Assembly: GCA_964467925.1 (NCBI GenBank)
Contig: CAYXSX010000012.1
Location: 1 to 44,927 of the forward strand
Direction of reading: 5' to 3'
Length of the DNA stretch: 44,927 bases
DNA from: CAYXSX01 sp964467925
Lineage (GTDB): Bacteria; Pseudomonadota; Alphaproteobacteria; Micavibrionales; Micavibrionaceae
The position numbers and the translations under genes are program-made. How positions within the stretch are numbered: the first letter of the stretch is position 1; each line of letters begins with the position of its first letter. Below the pieces are notes generated by a model that was not told where the DNA came from, searched no databases, and saw nothing but the letters and a program-made list of their open reading frames with translations. This document shows, piece after piece, positions 21,613 through 29,659 of this stretch.

Positions 21613-22328
21613 GCGATTTTATTGCCCTTTCGCAATATATTTTCTGCGGCCTCGGTATATTTCCCGCGGCTGTCATGAAGAACAATTCCTGCATGAATTT
21701 TGGCCGGGCTCTTGCTGTGTTTACGGGCGCGGATGATGACGCGTTTGGCGAAAACACCTTCTTTCGGCCATAAGGGTATAATTTCAATCGCGCCGAAGCG
21801 CGGCGTCAATAGAGCTATAATCCTGTCTATGTGATCGGCGCGGTGAATGAGTGTGAAGCTGCCTTGACCTTTGATCAGGTTAAAGGCGGCTGTGATCCAG
21901 TCATCCAGAGTGGTTTCATCGTGACCTAGCGCCTTTGCCCGGGAAGCGCTGGGGGATTTTGAATGTGTTCCGTCTTCCAGAAAGGGCGGATTACAAATTA
22001 CATGCTGAAAGCGTTGATCCGTATTGAAGTCTCTAATATCGCCTTTTATAAACTCTGCGGCCTTGTGATTAACAGCTGCGTTTTGTTTCGCCAGCGCTAC
22101 ATGGTCTTCCTGAATATCAACGCCAGTCAGCTTGGTATCCGGTATGCGCTCAAGCACGCACAGACCCGCAGAACCAACACCGCAGCCCAAGTCTATCACA
22201 CTGTCCTTAGCGTTGGCGGGACAAGCAGCGGCAAGCAGCACCGCATCAATCGATGTGCGAAAGCCATCTGTAGCTTGTAAAAGACGCACACGTCCATCCA
22301 GTACTGTGATTTCATGAGGTTTAACCAT
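21609..22328 (-). CDS. TrmN6/YfiC-like N6-adenine tRNA methyltransferase
   Basis: A Rossmann-fold SAM-dependent methyltransferase of 239 residues. SAM motif I is VIDLGCGVGSAGLCVL (residues 44-59), the acidic end of strand 2 is LTGVDIQ, and the catalytic NPPF motif of N6-adenine methyltransferases is in HVICNPPFLEDG. The N-terminal LQATDGFRTSIDAVLLAA segment is typical of the YfiC/TrmN6 group, which methylates A37 of tRNA1-Val. The exact substrate is inferred. ATG 22328 has no evident Shine-Dalgarno. The gene lies 44 nt downstream of the beta-rich ORF on the same strand. Confidence 0.85.
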   Translation of the reverse strand: MVKPHEITVLDGRVRLLQATDGFRTSIDAVLLAAACPANAKDSVIDLGCGVGSAGLCVLERIPDTKLTGVDIQEDHVALAKQNAAVNHKAAEFIKGDIRDFNTDQRFQHVICNPPFLEDGTHSKSPSASRAKALGHDETTLDDWITAAFNLIKGQGSFTLIHRADHIDRIIALLTPRFGAIEIIPLWPKEGVFAKRVIIRARKHSKSPAKIHAGIVLHDSRGKYTEAAENILRKGNKIA

Positions 22329-22372
22329 AAGCTGGTTTTACGGGATGATATTAATGAAGACAATAAGCGAAA

Positions 22373-23251
22373 TTAAAACCCAAGTTTCACACCTATACCA
22401 ACGGTGGTGCCTTCGTGACCTTTTTGATCGCTGACACTGACTTGGGGGCCGACATCGACAGGAAGATTGCCTATCTCAGTTCTTCTGTAAATACCTGCCG
22501 TTGCGGTTGTGCCCTCACTATAGGCCACAGAACCTTCGGTATATGTTTTATCGTCGAGATCTACATGTAAATTGGCTTCGGCAAATGGTTCGGGGTTTTT
22601 GTTACGGCAGTGGTCTGTAAAACATTGAGTAAGGCCGCCACCAACTCCTAAAGTTACATTACTGCCAAAGCTTGTTTTGACCGCAATTCCTACATTGGCT
22701 CTTGTACCGTCATTGCCATGACGGATTTGAGCGGCTGCTACAGCAGACGTGTCATCTGAAATTTCAATAGAATGAGCGGCAGCAACTTCGGCTACGATTC
22801 CTTTCCCATCAAGACTCAATCCTGTTTCTGCGGTAACAGTAGTGTTTTCGTCGATACCGTATGCAAAGCTTATGCCCGCGGTTTCTGCATGAGCCCCTTC
22901 ACCCCCGGTCAGGGTTCTTCTGCTGACACCGCCTTCTGTGTTTAGAGCAGTCGAATAAGCACTATGGCCACCATTAAGGAAACCAGCAGCGAGAACAGTG
23001 TTTTCGCCTATTTCCCCAGTTCGTAAAGTTATTTCGGGGATATCCTCGAAGATGGTAGGTCGAACAACTTCGCCCGAGCTTATATTATAGCCTAGACCGG
23101 CAGCTTCCGGATCTGAGAGGCCTCCAATTGTGACATCCCAATCTTTTTCAGGTGTAAGTAATTTAAAGTGAGCAAGATAGTTGCCATCTATCGCGGCGTC
23201 CCAAGCGTTTCTTCCTGATATTCCTTCATCTATATGTTTTATGTCGGAAAT
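22373..23251 (-). CDS. beta-rich ORF without standard start codon (ATT start or pseudogene)
   Basis: The frame is open from just after a TAG at 23255-23257 to TAA at 22373, but has no ATG, GTG or TTG until a TTG at 22817. AAGGGAGAT lies seven bases before an in-frame ATT at 23249-23251, so initiation at ATT would give 292 residues beginning SDIKHIDEGISGRNAWDAA after the first residue. The product is rich in Gly, Thr, Val and Ala in alternating patterns and ends GIGVKLGF with terminal Phe, like an outer-membrane beta-barrel strand. There is no signal peptide with this start. I do not recognise a family. The alternatives are a 148-residue protein from the TTG, a start lost by mutation, or a sequence error. 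Confidence 0.5.
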   Translation of the reverse strand: MSDIKHIDEGISGRNAWDAAIDGNYLAHFKLLTPEKDWDVTIGGLSDPEAAGLGYNISSGEVVRPTIFEDIPEITLRTGEIGENTVLAAGFLNGGHSAYSTALNTEGGVSRRTLTGGEGAHAETAGISFAYGIDENTTVTAETGLSLDGKGIVAEVAAAHSIEISDDTSAVAAAQIRHGNDGTRANVGIAVKTSFGSNVTLGVGGGLTQCFTDHCRNKNPEPFAEANLHVDLDDKTYTEGSVAYSEGTTATAGIYRRTEIGNLPVDVGPQVSVSDQKGHEGTTVGIGVKLGF

Positions 23252-23307
23252 AGCCTATCTCCCTTAAATTATTAACATAATTGTAATTTAAGGAAGTTAA
23301 GAGGGGG

Positions 23308-24162
23308 TTAAAATATGCTGTATTTCTCGGCTTTGCTGTCGACGAGGGGCATGTCGAGCTGAGAGAGGAGCATCAATTCGATCGGGTTGGAAAGCATACT
23401 CTGATAGTTGGAAGGGATGTTGCTAGAAAAAGATAATGACAATGGCATTAACGCCTTGTGGATGTCGTTGGCACTATAGGATGGTTTTGCGTATTCCCGG
23501 AACGGGTCTTCATAGCTCTTGGCAGCAGTGGCTATAACAGTTTCCTTTTGCACTTCTTCGGGGATAGTGAATTTGGTGTCAAAAAAGGCATAAACCTCGT
23601 CCAGCGTTTTGGCGCGGCCTGTCGCGGAATCATAGAAAACGTTTTTGTTGGCCTTGGCGGCGGCGGGGAACAAATAGGCCGCTGTCTTTGAGCCATTTTC
23701 ATCACGGGCATTCAAAAACGCCGCAGCGCCGCCAGCGCCCATGAAATGGGCCATATAAAGCTCGGTAGAGCCGACTTTTCCGCCCCAGTTGGTGTCTAAA
23801 AACTCCTTGTTCTCGCGCGCGAATTCGGCCGCCATTTTGGAGGCGATTTTGGGGTCGTTACGCATTTCCAGTATCTCGGTCTCGCTCTTGCCTGCTGTGT
23901 CGATGCCGTGCTTTTCGGCGTATTTATCGACCATGTTCATCCATGTGCTTTTGATGAACTGGTAAAGCCCGCTGGCGGAACTGGTCTTTGCCTTGGCGTC
24001 GGGCTTAAAGCTGCTTTCCACCTTCGCTTGCTGCATCAGATAGGCAAAATCGACCCCTGTGCGCGCCGAAGCCTGCTTGATCGCGCTGGTAACATTGGCG
24101 GGGGCCAGTTTTTGCAATGCAGCTAAGCTGTTGTTTTGTATATGATTTAACAGGCTCGTCAT
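23308..24162 (-). CDS. lytic transglycosylase (SLT domain), no signal peptide
   Basis: A soluble-lytic-transglycosylase-like domain occupies about residues 25-160. Glu49 in QQAKVESSFKPDA is the catalytic acid and SASGLYQFIKSTWMNM is the second motif. A MAHFMGAGGAAAFLNA segment follows, as in this family of phage/flagellum-associated muramidases, and the C-terminal 100 residues are not recognised. The 284-residue product starts MTSLLNHIQNNSLAALQ with no signal sequence, so it may be exported by a dedicated route or act with a secretion or flagellar complex, as the PleA-type enzymes of Caulobacter do (inference). ATG 24162 has no Shine-Dalgarno. It is divergent from the acyl-CoA dehydrogenase gene. 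Confidence 0.85.
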   Translation of the reverse strand: MTSLLNHIQNNSLAALQKLAPANVTSAIKQASARTGVDFAYLMQQAKVESSFKPDAKAKTSSASGLYQFIKSTWMNMVDKYAEKHGIDTAGKSETEILEMRNDPKIASKMAAEFARENKEFLDTNWGGKVGSTELYMAHFMGAGGAAAFLNARDENGSKTAAYLFPAAAKANKNVFYDSATGRAKTLDEVYAFFDTKFTIPEEVQKETVIATAAKSYEDPFREYAKPSYSANDIHKALMPLSLSFSSNIPSNYQSMLSNPIELMLLSQLDMPLVDSKAEKYSIF

Positions 24163-24236
24163 GTTATACTGATTTAAGGGTTAAAATTCTCTATAATCTG
24201 GATTGCAACGCCCGTGCCAAATTGGAAAGGACGCCA

Positions 24237-25898
24237 ATGACCTATAATCCCCCCGTTCGCGATATGCATTTTTTGCTTCATGACGTTTTGGGTTTTACCC
24301 ATGACGAGCTTGACCGCGAGACAACCGAAGCCGTGCTGGAGGAGGCCGCGAAGCTGGCCTCCGGCGTGCTGGCACCGTTAAACGAGGGCGGCGACCGCCA
24401 CGGCGCGAAGCTGGAAAACGGCAATGTCAAAACCGCGCCGGGGTTCAAGGATGCCTATAAGGCCTATTGCGAGGGCGGCTGGAATGCTGTGCCGTTCGAT
24501 CCCGAATATGGCGGGCAGGGATTGCCCTGGGCGCTGGCGTTTCCCGTGCAGGAAATGTGGCAGGGCGCGAATATGAGCTTCGGGCTGTGCCCGCTGCTCA
24601 ATCAGGGGGCGATCAAGGCGATCACTGCGCATGGATCGGATGAGCAGAAACAAACTTACCTCGAGAAACTTATTTCGGGGCAGTGGACGGGCACGATGAA
24701 CCTGACTGAGCCGCAGGCGGGTTCCGACCTTGGCTTGCTTCGCACCAAAGCGGAAAAACAGGCGGATGGGACTTATAAAATCTCGGGCCAGAAGATTTTC
24801 ATCACCTACGGCGAGCATGATTTCACCGAGAATATCATTCACCTTGTGCTGGCGCGCACGCCGGATGCGCCGGAAGACGTGAAGGGTATATCGATGTTTA
24901 TCGTGCCCAAAATTCTGGAGGACGGCAGCCGTAACGAGGTGCGCTGTATCGGGCTGGAACATAAACTGGGCATTCACGCTTCCCCCACCTGCACGATGGA
25001 ATTTTCCGGCGCGACCGGTTACCTGATCGGCGCGGAAAACGAGGGGCTTAAATATATGTTTACCATGATGAATAACGCGCGGCTTGCCGTGGGCTTGCAG
25101 GGCGTGGCGATTGCCGAAGCAGCGTATCAGCACGCGCATGCTTACGCCCATGACAGGGTGCAGGGGAAATCATTTTCCGGCGGGGAGCGGGTAACGATAG
25201 CCCATCACGCCGATGTGAAGCGTGATTTATTGACCATGAAGGCGATGATCGGGGCAGGCAGGGCGCTGACCTATGATGCCGCGTTGGCGCTGGATGCATC
25301 AATAGCGGGGGATGAAACCGCCGCTGCGAAGGTTGAGATTTTAACGCCGATCGTCAAATCATGGTGCACCGATATGGCGGTCGAGGTGGCCTCTATCGGC
25401 ATCCAGATTCACGGCGGTATGGGCTTTATCGAGGAAACCGGCGCGGCGCAATATATGCGTGATGCGCGTATCCTGCCGATATATGAGGGTACGAACGGCA
25501 TTCAGGCGGCGGACTTAACCTTCCGCAAAATCCTGCGCGATGGCGGCGTGGCGGCGAAGGCTTACGTGCAATCGTTGGAGGACACATTGCCGGGCGGATA
25601 TAAGGAGCATTTCACGCCAGCGTTTGAAGCGCTGCGGGAGACGATTGATCAACTGGCTGTGCTGGGCAAGGATAACAAGCTGGATGAGGCGGCGGCGGCG
25701 GCTTCGCCCCTGTTGAAAGGCTTTGGCGTGATTGCTGGCGGGGTGATGCTAGCGCGCGGCGCGCAGGCGGCGAAAGATCATGACGATCCCGGTTTTAAGC
25801 ATGAAAAGGAAAAACTGGCTGCGTTTTATGCTTCTAATATCCTTCCGCATGCGCAAGCGTATTTAATGGCGGCGCAGGCGGCCGAAACGGTATTATAA
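24237..25898 (+). CDS. acyl-CoA dehydrogenase, DmdC-like
   Basis: An FAD-dependent acyl-CoA dehydrogenase with the extra C-terminal domain. ATG 24237 follows GAAAGGA and gives 553 residues beginning MTYNPPVRDMHFLLHDVLG, the typical start of the DmdC-like group (3-methylmercaptopropionyl-CoA dehydrogenases and relatives). Motifs: MNLTEPQAGSDLGLLRTKAE in the flavin/acyl site, KIFITYGEHD, the HKLGIHASPTCTMEFSGATG segment, and IQIHGGMGFIEETGAAQYMR with IYEGTNGIQAADL, the last including the catalytic Glu region. Upstream in-frame codons back to 24117 overlap the divergent gene and are not used. The length is slightly under the usual 590. Substrate cannot be told from sequence. A repeat follows the stop within 5 nt. 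Confidence 0.92.
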   Translation: MTYNPPVRDMHFLLHDVLGFTHDELDRETTEAVLEEAAKLASGVLAPLNEGGDRHGAKLENGNVKTAPGFKDAYKAYCEGGWNAVPFDPEYGGQGLPWALAFPVQEMWQGANMSFGLCPLLNQGAIKAITAHGSDEQKQTYLEKLISGQWTGTMNLTEPQAGSDLGLLRTKAEKQADGTYKISGQKIFITYGEHDFTENIIHLVLARTPDAPEDVKGISMFIVPKILEDGSRNEVRCIGLEHKLGIHASPTCTMEFSGATGYLIGAENEGLKYMFTMMNNARLAVGLQGVAIAEAAYQHAHAYAHDRVQGKSFSGGERVTIAHHADVKRDLLTMKAMIGAGRALTYDAALALDASIAGDETAAAKVEILTPIVKSWCTDMAVEVASIGIQIHGGMGFIEETGAAQYMRDARILPIYEGTNGIQAADLTFRKILRDGGVAAKAYVQSLEDTLPGGYKEHFTPAFEALRETIDQLAVLGKDNKLDEAAAAASPLLKGFGVIAGGVMLARGAQAAKDHDDPGFKHEKEKLAAFYASNILPHAQAYLMAAQAAETVL

Positions 25899-25902
25899 TA
25901 TT

Positions 25903-25979
25903 GTCATCCCGGACTTGATCCGGGATTTTTACCGTATGGATATGTTCAGGCGCAAACCCCGGATTAAATCCGGGGTGAC
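25903..25979. repeat. double palindromic repeat after acyl-CoA dehydrogenase gene
   Basis: It begins GTCATCCCGGACTTGATCC and ends CCGGGGTGAC. The left stem is ATCCCGGA/TCCGGGAT and the right stem CCCCGGATT/AATCCGGGG. It lies between two convergent genes and may serve as a transcript end for either. Confidence 0.75.
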
Positions 25980-25991
25980 TAGCAAGCAGAG

Positions 25992-26564
25992 TTATTTCTG
26001 GCGCGAAAGGCCGTAAGCTTGCGGGTATAATTTGCGGCCCAGAGCAGGGTCTTCACAGATAACGCCGGCCTGAGCCTGAATTTTGATTTTGCTTTTAGAG
26101 CTGAGCTCTACGCCCGAGCGGGAATATATGCGCGCGAAGCTGTTGGCGTAACAACTGCAATATTCCTCGACACTCATGTTTTTTGGAAGAACGGGGGCAC
26201 GGCTCAAGCATTCCTCATAAGTGTTTCCGGCAATGCTGACCTCGTCCATGCAGCCGGGCCCGATTTCAAGCATGATAGAAGATGACGTTGTTTTCGGACC
26301 TGTTTTGATACGTTCGTCCAGATATTGCGTGGCCATACAGCGGCAGTCGTAATACTGGCTGATATTGCTGTCGGCCTTGCAGTTTTCAAAATAATTCTGT
26401 GCCTCAATCAAATATTCATCCGGCACGTCTTCGTAAGGGGACGGAGCTTCGGGTGCTTCTTCGACCGTTTCGTGCGGGCTTAAGACGGTTTGGGATTCTT
26501 GCGCGTAAACCGGCCCGGCGGCGAAGCCAAAGAGAAGCAAGGTTAAAAGCAGAATGCGCGTCAT
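25992..26564 (-). CDS. exported cysteine-rich protein, unknown family
   Basis: The 190-residue product has a clear signal peptide (residues 1-21, cut likely after VYA). The mature part starts with an acidic, Pro/Glu-rich linker (about 24-50) and holds eight cysteines at 62, 74, 76, 105, 119, 136, 138 and 170, including two CxC pairs (YDCRCM and YCSCY). An even number in an exported protein suggests disulfides in the periplasm. I do not recognise the family. The ATG at 26564 has no Shine-Dalgarno and lies six bases after a perfect TATAAT, so the mRNA is probably leaderless. It stands between two repeats/other genes and is not in an operon. Confidence 0.75.
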   Translation of the reverse strand: MTRILLLTLLLFGFAAGPVYAQESQTVLSPHETVEEAPEAPSPYEDVPDEYLIEAQNYFENCKADSNISQYYDCRCMATQYLDERIKTGPKTTSSSIMLEIGPGCMDEVSIAGNTYEECLSRAPVLPKNMSVEEYCSCYANSFARIYSRSGVELSSKSKIKIQAQAGVICEDPALGRKLYPQAYGLSRQK

Positions 26565-26570
26565 GTTATG

Positions 26571-26599
26571 ATTATAACACGGGCGGGGGTGACAGGTAA
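26571..26599 (-). promoter_or_regulatory. promoter for leaderless transcript
   Basis: On the minus strand TTACCT (26599-26594) and TATAAT (26576-26571) are 17 nt apart, and only six bases lie between the -10 and the ATG at 26564. Transcription would therefore begin at or next to the start codon. Confidence 0.5.
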
Positions 26600-26623
26600 A
26601 AGTTTTATGATTCGCTTCGTGAG

Positions 26624-27187
26624 TTAGGCGCGTTTCATCTTCTTCCAGATGCTCTGGAACTTGGATGCGGATTCGCCTTGGGCGTCTTCCTTTTGCGCGC
26701 CATCATTAGCGTTTTGCTGCGCCAGTTTTTTCATGCGCTGGGCCAGAATTTCCTGACGGCGGGCCTGTGCCTTGCGCTCGCGCTCCTTAAGCTCTTCGCG
26801 CAATTCATCTGCTTGTTTCTGGGAATGCTGGGAAGTCAGCAACACTTGCTGCGCCTGTTTTTGCCAGCTGTCGCGCTGTTCCTTAAGGTCGGCGATTTGC
26901 TGCTCTGCGGCTTCCAGCTTGTGCTCTAACATGGTAATGCGCATTTTCATACGCTCCATTTCGATCATGGCGGAAGCTTTTTGCAGCTCCTGTTCTACGG
27001 AATTAGCGCTTGCGGGCGCAGTGCTTTTCTCCAGACCGAAAGCGCGCTCAAGCTCGGAAACGTCGATTACGCGCCGATCATTGGCATCCATTTCGTATGA
27101 CAGCTTGCCGCTGTTCATCGCGCGCTGAATGGTTGATTTGGAACGACCTGTTAACTCTGCTGCCCGTTGTGCGCCTACTTTGGCCAT
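26624..27187 (-). CDS. helix-turn-helix plus coiled-coil protein
   Basis: Residues 1-53 look like a small winged HTH of the excisionase/MerR-like type (AQRAAELTGRSKSTIQRAMN, then a wing YEMDANDRRVIDVSELERA). Residues about 62-160 are a long highly charged coiled coil with heptads (ITMLEHKLEAAEQQIADLKE, ELREELKERERKAQARRQE). The arrangement resembles plasmid and phage DNA-binding proteins of KfrA-like design, though I see no clear homology. It may bind DNA as a dimer. ATG 27187 follows GAGGATTCGTC. It is preceded by a 124-nt spacer and SapC on the same strand. Confidence 0.7.
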   Translation of the reverse strand: MAKVGAQRAAELTGRSKSTIQRAMNSGKLSYEMDANDRRVIDVSELERAFGLEKSTAPASANSVEQELQKASAMIEMERMKMRITMLEHKLEAAEQQIADLKEQRDSWQKQAQQVLLTSQHSQKQADELREELKERERKAQARRQEILAQRMKKLAQQNANDGAQKEDAQGESASKFQSIWKKMKRA

Positions 27188-27311
27188 GACGAATCCTCAC
27201 GTAAGTTTTGATTAGGTCAATTACTAGCACGCCCGGAAGCGCGAATTCAACAATCTATTCCATAATTTCAAAAATGGATGTGAGTAATTTCGCTTGGGCC
27301 GGTGGCGTGAC

Positions 27312-28097
27312 TTATGCCGCCTCTTTTTCAAGAATGTTGTTCAGCATGCCGGAGAGCCTTTGCCACTGCGCCCCTGAAAATAGGTGGGCATAGATAAACG
27401 GCAAATAGCCTTTGGCGCGCCAGTCAAGGAAAGTCTTGTCGTCCAGCGCGGCGAATTTCTGCTCGTCGATAATCTTGAAGCCGGAGAAGTTGATGCGGCG
27501 GTTGCCCGCGACATTAATTTGCGCCTCTCGCTCGACCAGAATGCCGCTCTCGGCCAGCGCTTTGCTGAATTCCAGCGTCTGCTGGGCCGCGGCGTGATAA
27601 GACTTGCAAAACTCCAGCGCGTTGTTGGAAAGGTCGCTGGGCTTGCCCTCGGCGTTGAAGAAGCCCTGATCGGTGTTTTCTTCGGTGGTGTCGTCGTTTA
27701 CATCCACGCAAAGCGTTAATTGATCGCCGCCGGGAAGTTCGGAGAAAATGAACGGATAACGGCGGATATAGGCTGGAATGTAAGCGCCCTGTTCCCATGA
27801 ACCGTCTTTTTTGAGGAACAGGTTTTCATTATCGCGCAGGCCCAGAATCGCCACAGGTGTGGCGTTATTATCGGGGCTGAAAGCGATAGGATAGAAATGG
27901 CAGATTTGCGGCATTTCAATCAGGTTCAAAGGTACGGCGTTTACACCTTTGGTGAAGCCAAAACCGAAATTCTTTTTAAGGCCGAGTTTGGCGTGGGCCT
28001 TGGCATCCAGAGGAACGGGGTTTTTGTAGAAAAGGGGGAGGTTGGCGGCGCCCGCGCTGCCGTTCGTTTTTTTGTCCTTGGTGTCTTTAGCGGCCAT
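27312..28097 (-). CDS. SapC family protein
   Basis: The 261-residue product matches the SapC family (PF07277), named after a gene next to Campylobacter S-layer genes but common in alpha- and gammaproteobacteria with unknown function. Visible marks are LPLFYKNPVPLDAKAHAKLG, PICHFYPIAF in the variant QICHFYPIAFS, the YIPAYIRRYPFIF segment and the C-terminal ALDDKTFLDWRAKGYLPFIY with the His-Leu following. The first 18 residues are a Lys/Asp/Asn/Gly-rich linker. No signal peptide. ATG 28097 follows ACAGGATTAAAA. S-layer involvement is not shown here. Confidence 0.88.
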   Translation of the reverse strand: MAAKDTKDKKTNGSAGAANLPLFYKNPVPLDAKAHAKLGLKKNFGFGFTKGVNAVPLNLIEMPQICHFYPIAFSPDNNATPVAILGLRDNENLFLKKDGSWEQGAYIPAYIRRYPFIFSELPGGDQLTLCVDVNDDTTEENTDQGFFNAEGKPSDLSNNALEFCKSYHAAAQQTLEFSKALAESGILVEREAQINVAGNRRINFSGFKIIDEQKFAALDDKTFLDWRAKGYLPFIYAHLFSGAQWQRLSGMLNNILEKEAA

Positions 28098-28157
28098 TTT
28101 TAATCCTGTTTTTTAAGTGGTTACCTGATCTTTTGCGTTACTCTAAGCAAAGATGGC

Positions 28158-28187
28158 GGGCAAATACAAATGTTTTTGCCCTTTTTT
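28158..28187 (+). terminator. hairpin with T6 tract upstream of ugd
   Basis: GGGCAAA (28158-28164) pairs with TTTGCCC (28175-28181), loop of ten, followed by TTTTTT (28182-28187). It reads as a plus-strand terminator, but no plus-strand gene ends nearby: the gene upstream, SapC, runs the other way. It could attenuate a long ugd leader or end a small transcript from the 28098-28157 interval. Confidence 0.45.
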
Positions 28188-28299
28188 ACCGATTTGACCA
28201 CGAATTCGAAGATTTTAGCGCTTTTATGTGCGGGGAAAATTGTTTAATCTCCAGCGCGTTAACAAGAACTTTTTAAAGTCGCCATGAATGAGGTTAGAG

Positions 28300-29655
28300 A
28301 TGCGTATTGCAGTGGTAGGTACAGGATATGTAGGGCTGGTTTCCGGCACGTGTTTCGCCGAATTCGGGATCGAGGTTGTGTGCGTCGATAAGGACGAGGG
28401 CAAAATCGAGAAGCTTAAAAACGGCGGTATTCCGATTTTCGAACCCGGCCTTGAGGATCTGGTGGAAAAGCAGGTCAAGGGTGAGCGTTTGTCCTTCACC
28501 ACTGACCTGAAAGCGGCCATGGAGAGTGCGGATGCGGTCTTTATCGCCGTGGGCACACCGCCAAACCCGGATGACGGTCAGGCGGATATGAAATATGTTC
28601 ACGCCGCCGCGCGTGAAATTGCCACGGCCATGACCGGTTATACCGTCGTGGTGAACAAATCGACCGTGCCCGTGGGAACGGCGCGCGAGGTGGAGGCGAT
28701 TATTCGCGCTGAAAACCCCAAGGCTGATTTCGATGTGGTTTCAAACCCTGAATTCCTGCGTGAAGGCGCGGCGATTAACGACTTTATGCGTCCCGACCGC
28801 GTGGTGATCGGCACAGACAGCGCGCGTGCCGTAGATGTTATGAAGGCGCTTTACCGCCCGCTCTATATCAACGAAACGCCGATGGTGGTAACATCACCCG
28901 AAACGGCCGAAACCATTAAATACGCGGCCAACGCGTTTTTGGCGACCAAGATCACCTTTATCAACGAGATCGCGAATTTATGCGAAAAAACCGGCGCGAA
29001 CGTTCAGGAAGTGGCCAAGGGTATCGGGCTGGACGGGCGTATCGGTTCCAAATTCCTGCATGCCGGCCCCGGTTTTGGCGGCTCATGTTTCCCCAAGGAT
29101 ACGCTGGCCTTAACCCAGATCGGGCAGAAATACGGCGCACCGCAAAACATCGTGGAAACTGTGGTCTGGGTAAATGATGAGCGCCAGAGAACTATGGCGC
29201 AGCGTGTCATTAAAGCCTGCGGCGGCGATCTGACCGGAATGAAAATCGCGGTGCTGGGCATTTCCTTTAAACCCAATACGGATGATGTGCGCGAATCGCC
29301 TGCGCTACAGATCATTCCATTGTTGCAGGAGGCGGGTGCGAAAATCGCCGCCTACGACCCCGAGGCGATGAAGGAAGGGGCCAAACATCTGGAAGACGTT
29401 ACATGGTGTAAAAATTCATACGAAGCGGCGCAAGACGCCGACGCCCTCGTGATTATTACCGAGTGGAACGAGTTCCGCGCGCTTTCCATTCCCCGTCTTG
29501 GCGAGATTATGAAGACCAAACGCATGATCGATATGCGCAATATCTATAAACCAGCGGAAATCAGGGGCAGCGGTTTCCACTACGTCTCTATCGGTCGGGC
29601 GGAAATTTTACCGGATGAGGGAGCGGCTTTGAAGGCGGTTAAAGCGGCGGGCTAG
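28300..29655 (+). CDS. ugd: UDP-glucose 6-dehydrogenase
   Basis: Ugd oxidises UDP-glucose to UDP-glucuronate with NAD, feeding capsule and exopolysaccharide synthesis. The 451-residue product starts MRIAVVGTGYVGLVSGTC (Rossmann GxGxxG), has the FLREGAAINDFMRPDRVVIG segment, Cys263 in PGFGGSCFPKDTLAL as the catalytic residue and the C-terminal GISFKPNTDDVRESPAL motif. ATG 28300 follows GAGGTTAGAG; an ATG 12 bases earlier lacks a binding site. cysD follows after 4 nt, so the two are one transcription unit. Confidence 0.96.
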   Translation: MRIAVVGTGYVGLVSGTCFAEFGIEVVCVDKDEGKIEKLKNGGIPIFEPGLEDLVEKQVKGERLSFTTDLKAAMESADAVFIAVGTPPNPDDGQADMKYVHAAAREIATAMTGYTVVVNKSTVPVGTAREVEAIIRAENPKADFDVVSNPEFLREGAAINDFMRPDRVVIGTDSARAVDVMKALYRPLYINETPMVVTSPETAETIKYAANAFLATKITFINEIANLCEKTGANVQEVAKGIGLDGRIGSKFLHAGPGFGGSCFPKDTLALTQIGQKYGAPQNIVETVVWVNDERQRTMAQRVIKACGGDLTGMKIAVLGISFKPNTDDVRESPALQIIPLLQEAGAKIAAYDPEAMKEGAKHLEDVTWCKNSYEAAQDADALVIITEWNEFRALSIPRLGEIMKTKRMIDMRNIYKPAEIRGSGFHYVSIGRAEILPDEGAALKAVKAAG

Positions 29656-29659
29656 AAAA

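Noticed and set aside
24117..24236. 40-residue N-terminal extension of the acyl-CoA dehydrogenase
   Set aside because: It overlaps the divergent transglycosylase start; the ATG at 24237 has GAAAGGA and begins the family-typical sequence.
27312..28097. S-layer secretion function for the SapC protein
   Set aside because: The family name is historical; no S-layer protein or secretion genes are nearby and there is no signal peptide.
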